Of a stretch of 64,000 bases of DNA, positions 41,888 to 50,030 are shown one piece after another. Source of the DNA: an uncultured Clostridia bacterium (lineage in GTDB: Bacteria > Bacillota > Clostridia > Oscillospirales > Acutalibacteraceae); contig CAMHOE010000003.1 in assembly GCA_946186665.1 (NCBI GenBank), forward strand, positions 1 through 64,000, given 5' to 3'. Under the pieces are notes generated by a model. It ran no database searches. It was given only the letters and a program-made list of their open reading frames with translations, and had not been told where the DNA came from. The stretch's first letter is position 1. The number at the start of each line of letters is the position of its first letter. Made by a program: the position numbers and the translations under genes.

Positions 41888-43045
41888 TTATTTTTTCTTA
41901 TATCTCATGATACCGTGTACTATTATGGCACCGGCTGCGGCAATAGCTGCACCCATGAGAATATATACTACTGTATCGCTGAAGGGTGCTTCAGGCTTTT
42001 CAGGCTCCGACACAGAAGAGTCTTTTTTGTCTGAAGAAGTCGTGTCTTTCTTGCCGTCATCCTGTGGTTTTTCCTCAGACTGTTCGTGAGCAGGCTGAGG
42101 GTCCAGTGCTTCGTCCTCAAGCTCGATAAGACGTTCTGCTATAAGGGCGTGTCCGTCCTTGTTCGGGTGAATGTCAAGAGAAGAGATATTTGTAAGCTCC
42201 TGATATTTCCCGTCAAATTCCTTACGCAAGTCTATTGCGTGTACGTTTTCGCTATATTCCTCGCTGTCCGCAAGCTCTGTTATGGTATCGCACAAATCGT
42301 TTATACAGTCGTCCAGAACCTTGGTAAGCTGATTACTTTTCAGCGACAAGCCCAGAACCGGGTCATAGGGAGTGATAAGGTATATCTGCGCATCAGGGTT
42401 ATTCTCTTTGACTGTGTTTATCATGCTTTGCAGTTCAAACTCAACGGATGCAGAGATAAGCTTATATTCTTTCATGCTTGCTTCATCAGTACATTCCAGT
42501 GCCAGAGCTTCCAGAGCCTCTTCCTTTGTGGGGTCAAAGAGTATTCTGATTATAGAAGCTTCAATGGAGTACAGGCTTGTGGAATCGACCTCCAGCTTGT
42601 ATTTCTTTGCAAAATCCTCATTATAGGAAATGCAGTAAAAAAGTCTGTTTGCAAAGGTGTCCATAATATCGTTGGCGCCTGCGGATATGATAACAACGTC
42701 GGAGTTTTTCAGTACAGACTTGTCCACGCTTTTCAGCTTTTCATTTATCGCCATACTTTCAAGTCCCGTATCAGAAAGATTTGTAACATCCTTCTTTATA
42801 TCCAGTCCGTAATGCTTTGCAAAGATATTCACAAAGCATTGTTCGGAAACCGAAAGATCCTTGTAATTAAAATCCTCCAGTCCGTATCCTGCCGGTATGG
42901 AGTCTCCGAAAACACTTATCTTTGATATTTTTGTTTCCTTAGTGCTATCTGTATCATCCTTTTTTTCGCCCTCAGCAGAAGCTCCCACAGAGAGCATTGA
43001 GAAAACTATCATCATCAATATAAGATTACAGACAATTTTTTTCAT
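41888..43045 (-). CDS. Surface-anchored SGNH/GDSL hydrolase
   Basis: The 385-residue product has a signal peptide (MKKIVCNLILMMIVFSMLSVGASAEG), a GDSL-type hydrolase domain with the catalytic serine in VFGDSIPAGYG, the oxyanion Asn in SAGANDIMD, and the Asp-x-x-His pair in SLDIHPNKDGH. An acidic Ser/Lys linker (about 315-350) and a C-terminal membrane helix with basic tail (IVHGIMRYKKK) anchor it at the cell surface. It probably removes acyl groups from wall polymers or lipids, but the substrate is unknown. ATG at 43043-43045 was chosen because AAGGGGG lies 6 bases upstream. It follows sufB by 10 bases, so it may be co-transcribed. Confidence 0.8.
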   Translation of the reverse strand: MKKIVCNLILMMIVFSMLSVGASAEGEKKDDTDSTKETKISKISVFGDSIPAGYGLEDFNYKDLSVSEQCFVNIFAKHYGLDIKKDVTNLSDTGLESMAINEKLKSVDKSVLKNSDVVIISAGANDIMDTFANRLFYCISYNEDFAKKYKLEVDSTSLYSIEASIIRILFDPTKEEALEALALECTDEASMKEYKLISASVEFELQSMINTVKENNPDAQIYLITPYDPVLGLSLKSNQLTKVLDDCINDLCDTITELADSEEYSENVHAIDLRKEFDGKYQELTNISSLDIHPNKDGHALIAERLIELEDEALDPQPAHEQSEEKPQDDGKKDTTSSDKKDSSVSEPEKPEAPFSDTVVYILMGAAIAAAGAIIVHGIMRYKKK

Positions 43046-43055
43046 ATTGTCCCCC

Positions 43056-43973
43056 TTATGCAAGAAAGCCGTCAATAATTGTTGCTTCAGCCTCTTCCTC
43101 CGTCAGCCCCAGTGTGCGAAGCTTGAGTATCTGTTCGCCTGCTATTTTTCCTATAGCCGCTTCATGTATAAGGGCTGCGTCATTGTCCCTTGCGTGAAGC
43201 TCAGGAGCGGCGTCTACCTTGCCGTTTTCAGAGATTATGGCGTCACATTCCGAGTGACCTGTACATGGAGCATTACCGATTATGACCGAATGATATTCCT
43301 GATGGGAGTCGTCTCTTGCAACGGAACGGGATATCAGATCAACACCTGAATCCTTTCCGTTCATTTCCACCTTGAAATCCGTTTTTGCAGTCTGCTGTTT
43401 TTCGGTAAGTATTCTCTCGCGTATCAGGAGCTTTGCGCCCTCGCCGAGCTTTGCAGCCGTAATTCTTGTAGTTCTGTCCACTCCGCCGATCTGTGCGGTG
43501 TCCATTTCAAGTACGGAATTTTCTTCAAGCTCTGCTTCCGTAACAGGGTCGATATAGCGCAGACCCGTGCCGTGTCCTTTTCCTATATGCTTTTCAAGGT
43601 ACTTTACCTTTGAGTCCTTTTTCAGGAAGAAGCGGTGTATGCCGTTATGTCTTGCCGGTTCTCCGGTCTCGGTGTGGATACCGCAGCCTGCAACTATGGT
43701 GACGTCCGCACCCTCGCCTATATAGAAGTCATTGTACACAAGGTCGTCCACATTGCCGTGAGTAACACACGCCGGTATGGATACAGTCTCGTTCTTTGTG
43801 CCGGGAGCCACGAATATTTCAAGTCCGGGCTGGTCTTTTTTTGACTCTATCTTTATGTTCTTGCTTGACATTCTGCCGGCGCACTGACCGTTTTCACGTA
43901 TGTTGTACGCGCCCTTGAATTCTCCGTCCCATTCGGAGATCTCTCTTAAAAGGTCCTTTGTTATCTCGTTCAT
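43056..43973 (-). CDS. sufB: SufB-type Fe-S cluster scaffold protein
   Basis: The 305-residue product is a short SufB/D family protein. It keeps the residues of SufB that hold a nascent cluster: C243 in GHSECDAII (equivalent to C405 of E. coli SufB) and H270-E271 in ALIHEAAIGKI. It is much shorter than classical SufB (~480 residues). Its start overlaps the stop of sufC by one base (TGATG). No sufD, sufS or sufU is nearby. It probably acts with SufC as a minimal SUF-like system in which a SufB homodimer replaces the SufB-SufD pair. Confidence 0.85.
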   Translation of the reverse strand: MNEITKDLLREISEWDGEFKGAYNIRENGQCAGRMSSKNIKIESKKDQPGLEIFVAPGTKNETVSIPACVTHGNVDDLVYNDFYIGEGADVTIVAGCGIHTETGEPARHNGIHRFFLKKDSKVKYLEKHIGKGHGTGLRYIDPVTEAELEENSVLEMDTAQIGGVDRTTRITAAKLGEGAKLLIRERILTEKQQTAKTDFKVEMNGKDSGVDLISRSVARDDSHQEYHSVIIGNAPCTGHSECDAIISENGKVDAAPELHARDNDAALIHEAAIGKIAGEQILKLRTLGLTEEEAEATIIDGFLA

Positions 43974-44707
43974 CAGAACATCGCCTCCTGTTTATAGCAT
44001 TTTCCGGATATGGCATGGTTCTCATTGAGCTTCTGCATCATACTGTCAGCCTTGCCCTGAGCCTTTATGCTGCCGTTTGCAACAATGACTATTTCGTCTG
44101 CGATATTCAGTATTCTTTCCTGATGGGATATTATTATCATTGAACCCTTCAGGCTGCTGCGAATTTCCTCAAAGGTTTTTATAAGGCTTGTGAAGCTCCA
44201 CAGGTCGATACCTGCCTCAGGCTCATCGAATACCGTAAGCGCGGAATGTCTTGCAAGCACCGTAGCTATTTCTATTCTTTTTATTTCTCCTCCGGACAGA
44301 GTGGAATTCACCTCTCTGTTGATGTACTCCTCAGCGCAGAGTCCCACCTTGCTGAGGATATCGCAAAGCTTATCAACAGGCAGCTTTTCACCTGCTGAAA
44401 GCTCTATAAGCTTTCTTACGGTAATGCCCTTGAAGCGCACGGGCTGTTGAAAAGCAAAGCTTATGCCGGCTCCGGCTCTTTCCGTTATATCCATATCGGA
44501 TATATCCTTGTCATCAAGGAATATCCTGCCGCTGTCCTGCTTATACAGTCCTGCGATAATTTTAGCAAGAGTTGTTTTTCCTCCGCCGTTAGGTCCGGTA
44601 ATAACAACAAGCTTTCCGTCCGGCACTGTAAGGCTGATATCCTTCAGCACTCCGACACCGTCAGGCGTTGACCATGATATATTTTCAAGTCTTAGCAATT
44701 TTACCAT
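43973..44707 (-). CDS. sufC: SufC-type Fe-S assembly ATPase
   Basis: The ~244-residue product is an ABC ATPase with Walker A GPNGGGKTT, the Q-loop FAFQQPVRFKG, the signature LSGGEIKRIEIA and Walker B LTVFDEPEAGIDL. SufC drives shape changes in the SufB scaffold. The EPEAGID segment differs from the usual ETDSGLD of classical SufC, as expected for the minimal SUF-like type. The start is uncertain: ATG 44707 has AAAGG directly beside it, while TTG 44698 gives a more family-like N-terminus and better spacing. A promoter lies at 44743-44772. Confidence 0.85.
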   Translation of the reverse strand: MVKLLRLENISWSTPDGVGVLKDISLTVPDGKLVVITGPNGGGKTTLAKIIAGLYKQDSGRIFLDDKDISDMDITERAGAGISFAFQQPVRFKGITVRKLIELSAGEKLPVDKLCDILSKVGLCAEEYINREVNSTLSGGEIKRIEIATVLARHSALTVFDEPEAGIDLWSFTSLIKTFEEIRSSLKGSMIIISHQERILNIADEIVIVANGSIKAQGKADSMMQKLNENHAISGKCYKQEAMF

Positions 44708-44742
44708 CCTTTTCAAAAAAACTTTATAGAATAATCCTATAT

Positions 44743-44772
44743 ATTATACCACATCCCTTCTTGATAATACAA
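44743..44772 (-). promoter_or_regulatory. Promoter of sufCB
   Basis: On the minus strand TTGTAT (44767-44772) and TATAAT (44743-44748) are 18 bases apart, with a TGG extension before the -10. It is divergent from the fhs promoter, whose -35 lies 44 bases away. Confidence 0.65.
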
Positions 44773-44815
44773 TTGTTTTTTATACTTTTATTGGTATTTT
44801 CTTGTTGTAATGATG

Positions 44816-44844
44816 TTGTATAAAATTTATTTTTATGGTAGAAT
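44816..44844 (+). promoter_or_regulatory. Promoter of fhs
   Basis: TTGTAT (44816-44821) and TAGAAT (44839-44844) are 17 bases apart, with an extended TGG before the -10. The leader is about 60 bases, with no recognised riboswitch. Confidence 0.6.
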
Positions 44845-44908
44845 GTAGAGAAGAGGTTTATTCGGGACGTCTTTTGCCCGTAACTACATTAATAAAGGAG
44901 ATAATACC

Positions 44909-46576
44909 ATGCTTACGGATATTGAAATAGCTCAGCAGGCACAGCCACTGCCGATACTGAAGATCGCAGAAAAACTCGGTATTGATGAAGAATACCTCGA
45001 ATACTACGGCAAATACAAGGCTAAGCTGTCTGAGGAGCTTATAGGAAAAATGTCAGCTTCTCAGGACGGAAAGCTCATTCTTGTAACGGCTATCAATCCC
45101 ACTCCTGCCGGCGAGGGAAAGACTACTACCTCTGTAGGCCTTGGAGACGCGCTTTCAAAGCTCGGCAGGAAAACCATTATCGCTCTCAGAGAACCCTCAC
45201 TCGGACCCGTGTTCGGCGTAAAGGGCGGCGCTGCCGGCGGCGGATATGCTCAGGTCATTCCTATGGAGGATATCAACCTTCACTTCACAGGTGATATGCA
45301 CGCTATCACAGCTGCCAATAATCTGCTGTGCGCTATGCTCGATAACCATATCCAGCAGGGCAACAGCCTGAAAATAGATGTGAAGAGAATACTTATCAAA
45401 CGATGTCTTGATATGAACGACCGTGAGCTGAGAAATATCGTTGCAGGTCTTGGCGGCAGAGTAAACGGTGTTCCCCGTGAGGACGGGTTTATCATCACCG
45501 TTGCAAGTGAAGTTATGGCTATTCTTTGCCTGTCTAAGGATATCGACGACCTTAAGGAACGTCTCGGAAAAATTCTTGTCGCTTACACTACAGAGGGTGT
45601 TCCGGTATATGCTTCCGACCTGAAAGCCAACGGTGCAATGACTGCACTTCTGAAGGACGCTATAAAGCCTAACCTTGTCCAGACCTTAGAGGGTACTCCG
45701 GCTATTATGCACGGCGGTCCCTTTGCAAATATCGCTCACGGATGTAACTCTGTCAGGGCAACGAAGCTCGGTCTTAAGCTTGCGGATTACTGCGTCACAG
45801 AAGCAGGCTTCGGCTCTGATCTCGGAGCGGAAAAATTCTTTGATATAAAGTGCAGGAAGGCAGGACTCAAGCCCTCTGCTGTCGTTATAGTGGCTACTGT
45901 ACGTGCGCTCAAATATAACGGCGGTGTTCCGAAAGCAGAGCTTGGCAGCGAGAATATTGAAGCTCTCCAAAAGGGCATTGTAAATCTTGGTGTACATATT
46001 GAAAATATGCACCGCTATGGTGTTCCGGTAGTAGTTGCAATAAACCGTTTCGGCGCTGATACCGACAAAGAGCTTGAGCTTATAGAAAACTACTGCAAGG
46101 AGCTTGGAGCAGACTTTGCGTTGTCCGAGGTCTTTGCAAAAGGCGGTGCCGGCGGAACAGAGCTTGCGCAGAAGGTCATTGACGCTGCTGAGAAGCCGTC
46201 AGACTTCAAACCGCTTTATTCTGCTGAGCTTTCCATAAAGGACAAGGTAAGAGAGATAGCAGCAAAGATATACGGCGCAGACGGAGTTATATACACCACT
46301 GCTGCGGAAAAGGCTATAGCAGAGATAGAAAAGCTTGATGTATCCGGACTTCCGGTATGTATCGCAAAGACGCAGTATTCGCTGTCTGATGACCCTGCTC
46401 TTTTAGGTAAGCCGCAGGGCTTCAATATCACCGTTCGTGATGTCAGACTTTCTAACGGCGCAGGCTTTGTTGTTGTATACACAGGCGATATCATGACTAT
46501 GCCGGGCTTGCCGAAGGTGCCTGCCGCAGAAAAGATAGATGTGGACAGCAGCGGTAAGATAACCGGACTTTTCTGA
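44909..46576 (+). CDS. fhs: Formate--tetrahydrofolate ligase
   Basis: The enzyme joins formate to tetrahydrofolate with ATP and feeds one-carbon units to purine and amino acid synthesis. The 555-residue product has the family P-loop [14 protein letters not shown] near residue 65, the [22 protein letters not shown] segment, [15 protein letters not shown] and the C-terminal [18 protein letters not shown]. The length is normal. AAAGGAG precedes the ATG. tsaE and tsaB follow on the same strand, with the gap to tsaE only 16 bases. Confidence 0.97.
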   Translation: MLTDIEIAQQAQPLPILKIAEKLGIDEEYLEYYGKYKAKLSEELIGKMSASQDGKLILVTAINPTPAGEGKTTTSVGLGDALSKLGRKTIIALREPSLGPVFGVKGGAAGGGYAQVIPMEDINLHFTGDMHAITAANNLLCAMLDNHIQQGNSLKIDVKRILIKRCLDMNDRELRNIVAGLGGRVNGVPREDGFIITVASEVMAILCLSKDIDDLKERLGKILVAYTTEGVPVYASDLKANGAMTALLKDAIKPNLVQTLEGTPAIMHGGPFANIAHGCNSVRATKLGLKLADYCVTEAGFGSDLGAEKFFDIKCRKAGLKPSAVVIVATVRALKYNGGVPKAELGSENIEALQKGIVNLGVHIENMHRYGVPVVVAINRFGADTDKELELIENYCKELGADFALSEVFAKGGAGGTELAQKVIDAAEKPSDFKPLYSAELSIKDKVREIAAKIYGADGVIYTTAAEKAIAEIEKLDVSGLPVCIAKTQYSLSDDPALLGKPQGFNITVRDVRLSNGAGFVVVYTGDIMTMPGLPKVPAAEKIDVDSSGKITGLF

Positions 46577-46592
46577 CAGGAGAGATACAGAC

Positions 46593-47015
46593 TTGCAAAA
46601 GCACATAACTACAAGTGAAGCTCAGACTGAACGGCTTGCTGAAAAACTTGCACTTACACTACAGGGTGATGAAGTGCTTGCGCTGCATGGAGGTCTGGGC
46701 GCAGGCAAAACGGCTTTTACCAGAGGTCTTGCAAGGGGACTGGGAATTGATGACGGTGTTTCAAGCCCGACCTTTGCGCTGGTGCATGAATATGACGGCA
46801 AATTCACACTGTACCATTTTGATATGTACAGAATAGGTTCCTACGATGATTTATACTCAACAGGCTTTTTTGATTATGAGGGCTGCGGAGTAATGGTTAT
46901 AGAATGGAGCGAAAATATAGAAGCGTTCCTGCCGGAGAAACGCATAAACATATATATAGAGCGTATATCCGACAATGAACGTGAGATAACTATAGAGGGG
47001 GCAAAGCCCATATGA
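46593..47015 (+). CDS. tsaE: tRNA t6A synthesis ATPase TsaE
   Basis: TsaE works with TsaB and TsaD to make N6-threonylcarbamoyl-adenosine in tRNAs that read ANN codons. The 140-residue product has Walker A GGLGAGKTAF near residue 33, the SSPTFALVHEY motif, LYHFDMYRI, and VMVIEWSENIE (Walker B region). Translation begins at TTG 46593-46595, with AGGAG about 10 bases upstream. It overlaps tsaB by four bases (ATGA). Confidence 0.93.
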   Translation: MQKHITTSEAQTERLAEKLALTLQGDEVLALHGGLGAGKTAFTRGLARGLGIDDGVSSPTFALVHEYDGKFTLYHFDMYRIGSYDDLYSTGFFDYEGCGVMVIEWSENIEAFLPEKRINIYIERISDNEREITIEGAKPI

Positions 47016-47755
47016 AAATACTTGCGATAGACACAACGGCTTCACCGGTGTCAGCGGCACTGCTGAATGACGGCTTTCTGCTGGGAGAGTTTTTTCTCAA
47101 CACGAAAACCACCCACAGCCAGACGCTCATGCCGCTTGTGGACTCTCTTCTGAAAACGACAGATACAGATATAAAGGACATAGATGTATTTGCGGTCAAT
47201 GCAGGACCCGGCTCGTTTACGGGAGTACGCATCGGAGTTGCTTCTGTAAAGGGTATGACCATGCCGCTGGATAAGCCCTGTGCAAGCATTTCAACGCTGG
47301 AGTCGATGGCGTATTCCATGCCTTATACAGACGGTATAGTCTGCGCTGTGATGGACGCACGCTGCTCACAGGTCTATAATGCGCTTTTTATGCTTGACAA
47401 CGGCACGATAGAACGCATTACTGAGGACAGGGCAATAAGCATATCAGAGCTTGAAAATGAATTGAGCTATTATGAAGAGAGCAGCATATATCTTGTAGGG
47501 GACGGCGCACTGCTTTGTTATCAGAGCTTTGAGGGCAGACTTCCTAACGTACAGCTTACACCTATGAACATACGCTATCAGCACGCCTATGGTACAGCTA
47601 TGGCTGCACAGAAGCTTGCGGAGAGCGGAAAGCTTATCACATCAGATGAGCTTATGCCTGTATACTTAAGACTTCCGCAGGCAGAGCGTGAGCTGAAAGC
47701 AAAACAGCAAAAAGAACAGAACGACCAAAACGAACAGAATGCAGATAATAAATGA
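47012..47755 (+). CDS. tsaB: tRNA t6A synthesis protein TsaB
   Basis: TsaB is the non-catalytic partner of TsaD in t6A synthesis. The 247-residue product starts MKILAIDTTASPVSAAL and has NAGPGSFTGVRIGVASVKGM and AVMDARCSQVYNALF, typical of TsaB. The C-terminal end is a Gln/Asn/Glu-rich tail (KQQKEQNDQNEQNADNK), probably disordered. The start overlaps the stop of tsaE. The usual neighbours rimI and tsaD are not present. Confidence 0.93.
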   Translation: MKILAIDTTASPVSAALLNDGFLLGEFFLNTKTTHSQTLMPLVDSLLKTTDTDIKDIDVFAVNAGPGSFTGVRIGVASVKGMTMPLDKPCASISTLESMAYSMPYTDGIVCAVMDARCSQVYNALFMLDNGTIERITEDRAISISELENELSYYEESSIYLVGDGALLCYQSFEGRLPNVQLTPMNIRYQHAYGTAMAAQKLAESGKLITSDELMPVYLRLPQAERELKAKQQKEQNDQNEQNADNK

Positions 47756-47789
47756 ATAAGTGCGTATACAAAAGAAAGAGGGTAACATA

Positions 47790-48239
47790 ATGAAGCTTGC
47801 AATATCCTGTGATCACGGCGCATATGAACTGAAGGAATCCATAAAAAAGCATCTTGACGAAAAGGGGATAGAGTACAAGGATTTTGGCTGCTATTCCAAA
47901 GACTCTGTTGATTATCCCAGATTTGCCTATATTGCGGCGAAGGCGGTTGCTGATAAGGAATACGATTTCGGCATAATATGTTGTACTACCGGACTCGGTG
48001 TTTCTATGGCGGCAAATAAAGTAAAGGGCGTACGTGCCGCAGTATGTACCAATGAAATGTTAGCTGAAATGACAAGGCGTCACAATAATGCAAATGTCAT
48101 TTGTATGGGACAGAACGTAGTCTCTCAGGAGTTGGCTGACAAGATGATAGATATTTTCATCTCAACTGAATTCGAGGGCGGACGTCATCAGCGCAGAGTA
48201 GACCTTCTCACCGACATCGAAAACGGAACGCTTGAATAA
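47790..48239 (+). CDS. rpiB: Ribose-5-phosphate isomerase B
   Basis: RpiB interconverts ribose-5-phosphate and ribulose-5-phosphate in the pentose phosphate pathway. The 149-residue product begins MKLAISCDHGAYELKESI. It has the active-site loop IICCTTGLGVSMAANK (family usually CGTG, here CTTG), AVCTNEMLAEMTRRHNNANV and the phosphate-binding GGRHQRRVD. GAGGG lies before the ATG; the longer frame from 47760 has no site. The CTTG loop is the one unusual residue change and could affect activity or indicate a sugar-phosphate isomerase of slightly different specificity. Confidence 0.88.
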   Translation: MKLAISCDHGAYELKESIKKHLDEKGIEYKDFGCYSKDSVDYPRFAYIAAKAVADKEYDFGIICCTTGLGVSMAANKVKGVRAAVCTNEMLAEMTRRHNNANVICMGQNVVSQELADKMIDIFISTEFEGGRHQRRVDLLTDIENGTLE

Positions 48240-48245
48240 TTGTGT

Positions 48246-48327
48246 TCAGTGGTCAGTGGGAAGTGGTCAGTGGTAAGTGTGCAGCTTTCCACATTTAATT
48301 CCACTTTCCACTTTCCACATTCCACAT
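48246..48327. repeat. Opposed heptad stretches after rpiB
   Basis: CAGTGGT CAGTGGG AAGTGGT CAGTGGT AAGTGTG (48247-48281) is followed by minus-oriented TTCCACT TTCCACT TTCCACA TTCCACA-type heptads (48297-48327). Two different heptad types face each other here, without the hairpin modules. Confidence 0.65.
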
Positions 48328-48371
48328 TAATCAGTAAGCCTTATCAGTTTCCGATTATTTTTGCAGGATGC

Positions 48372-48503
48372 TCAGCAGCCGCAGCCACAGTTGTTGTTGT
48401 CACAGCCGCAGCCGTTGTTGCCGCCGCAGCAGCAGGAGAGGATAACGATGAGGATTATCACCCAAGCACAGCTGTTGTTACCGAAAAAACCATTGTTACA
48501 CAT
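48372..48503 (-). CDS. Gly/Cys/Asn-rich small membrane peptide, 43 aa
   Basis: The product has a start MCNNGFFGNNSC, one membrane helix (WVIILIVILSCCC, residues 13-25) and a Gly/Asn/Cys-rich tail (GGNNGCGCDNNNCGCGC), with ten cysteines in 43 residues. The ribosome site AAGGAGG is one of the strongest in the window. The layout resembles YjcZ/YczM-type small peptides of spore formers (Gly-rich ends around one helix), but that link is only by composition. It lies just upstream of sigG in the same orientation, though 250 bases separate them. Confidence 0.7.
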   Translation of the reverse strand: MCNNGFFGNNSCAWVIILIVILSCCCGGNNGCGCDNNNCGCGC

Positions 48504-48760
48504 AATAATTTCCTCCTTGTAATGTTTCAGCGGCATTGACAGAATGCGGCTTTTGTGTAAAGCTATAATACTTGTCGCGGCATCTATCATAACTTTAGTC
48601 GGCTTTTTTCTGTCTGCTGCCGTTTACATTACATACTACGCACAGCCGCAAAAAACGTTACAATATCCCGGTTTCAGGATAATAAACTTTTTGCGAGGGC
48701 GGATGATATCGTGTAAATAAAACAGCTTTACAGTGCTTGTGTCCTAAATATCACAAACTT

Positions 48761-49552
48761 TCAGTCAGGTGAAAGCTCAGTCCGTATCCTTTTGAGTGCA
48801 CCCTTTTCCAGACGTGAGACCTGCGCCTGACTTATGCCTATCTCATCAGCGACCTCTGTCTGTGTCTTGCCCTTGAAATAACGAAGTGATAGAATGTGTT
48901 TTTCACGCTCTCCCAAGGAGCGTATGGCTTCCTTCAGGGCTATTTCGTCAAGCCAGTTATTGTCATCGTTGCTGTCGCCTATCTGGTCCATTACATAAAT
49001 CGTATCCGAACCGTCAGAAAAAACAGGCTCATAAAGTGAAACAGGTTCTACGATTGATTCAAGAGCTATAACTACATTTTCCTTTGGAAGCTCCAGTCGC
49101 GCAGCTATTTCTTCAATAGACGGTTCACGGTCGTTTTCATTGGTGAGCAGTTCCTTTATCTGCATTGCTTTATATGCGATGTCCCTGAGTGAACGGCTGA
49201 CTCTCAGCGTGTTGTGGTCTCTGAGGTATCGTCTCACCTCGCCGATTATCATTGGCACACCATATGTGGAAAAACGCACGTCTTTTTCACAATCGAAATT
49301 GTCTATTGCCTTGATAAGTCCGATACATCCCACCTGAAACAGGTCGTCAGGGTTTTCACCTCTTCCGGAAAATCGCTGTATCACACTCAGCACAAGCCTG
49401 AGGTTGCCGCTTATCATTTCCTCACGTGCGCATTTTTTCTGGGATGGAGTACCGTTTTTCATTGTTTTAAGGAGCTGTTGTTTTTTATCTTCCGGGAGCA
49501 CCGGCAGCTCAGATGTGTTTACCCCACATATCTCTACCTTATTATACAGCAT
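48761..49552 (-). CDS. sigG: Sporulation sigma factor SigG
   Basis: SigG directs late gene expression in the forespore. The 263-residue product starts MLYNKVEICGVNTSELPVLPE, the SigG-specific N-terminal motif that gyrase/anti-sigma partners recognise. It has region 2 (NLRLVLSVIQRFSGRGENPDDLFQVGCIGLIKAIDNFD, VRFSTYGVPMIIGEVRRYLRD) and region 4 (LGEREKHILSLRYFKGKTQTEVADEIGISQAQVSRLEKGAL). GGAGG precedes the ATG. sigE and spoIIGA, its usual neighbours in Bacillus, are not in the window. Confidence 0.95.
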   Translation of the reverse strand: MLYNKVEICGVNTSELPVLPEDKKQQLLKTMKNGTPSQKKCAREEMISGNLRLVLSVIQRFSGRGENPDDLFQVGCIGLIKAIDNFDCEKDVRFSTYGVPMIIGEVRRYLRDHNTLRVSRSLRDIAYKAMQIKELLTNENDREPSIEEIAARLELPKENVVIALESIVEPVSLYEPVFSDGSDTIYVMDQIGDSNDDNNWLDEIALKEAIRSLGEREKHILSLRYFKGKTQTEVADEIGISQAQVSRLEKGALKRIRTELSPD

Positions 49553-49626
49553 GAATATACCTCCGCTTAGAGATTTATGGTAATAGTATTGACACCTGAC
49601 AGACTAATAATTCAGGGGTGCGGAAA

Positions 49627-50011
49627 TAGTGAATAGTGAATGGTGAATAGTGAATGGTGAATAGTGAATAGTTGTGGTACGTTTTCGCTGGGGCGCCCGA
49701 AGGAAGTGCCCTTGGGGTACGAAAACAATCATAGTAAGTGTAATAAAAACTTCGACTTCAAACTGTACAGGCGCATAAAGTTGAGTAGGGAAAGAGACTG
49801 TATATCCGAATGGAGACAGCCGAAACAGCAGCCCCTAAGGGCTGCGCCGGCGGACGGAGACAAGTGTCTGACAAGTCTGCGCCGTCAATCGCGGACAGGA
49901 AGAGTTTCGGTCAGAATAACAGAGTGAGCGTTAGCGCCCGAAGGAAGTGCCCTTGGGGTACGAACGAGGGCGCGAATCGGGAGCGCAGGCTCTGCGCCCC
50001 GGGCTCTGCGC
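49627..50011 (+). repeat. Composite intergenic repeat, copy F (two 26-bp inserts)
   Basis: Six GTGAATA/GTGAATG heptads (49629-49670) precede a hairpin with an insert at 49694-49719 in minus orientation. Removing it leaves GTTTTCGCTGGGGCGAAAAC, the exact complement of the emptied copy B site. The core CATAGTAAGTGTAATAAAAAC (49731-49751) and the GC-rich module (about 49808-50011) follow, and a second 26-bp insert lies in it at 49935-49960. Copy F therefore carries inserts at both known sites. It lies between sigG and tRNA-Leu. Confidence 0.88.
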
Positions 50012-50030
50012 GAAAACACTTTTAAGGAGG

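Noticed and set aside
44845-44908. Riboswitch in the fhs leader
   Set aside because: The leader is only about 60 bases and shows no known aptamer pattern.
49627-49670. Possible CRISPR array from regular repeats
   Set aside because: The units are 7 bases with no spacers, and no cas genes are present.
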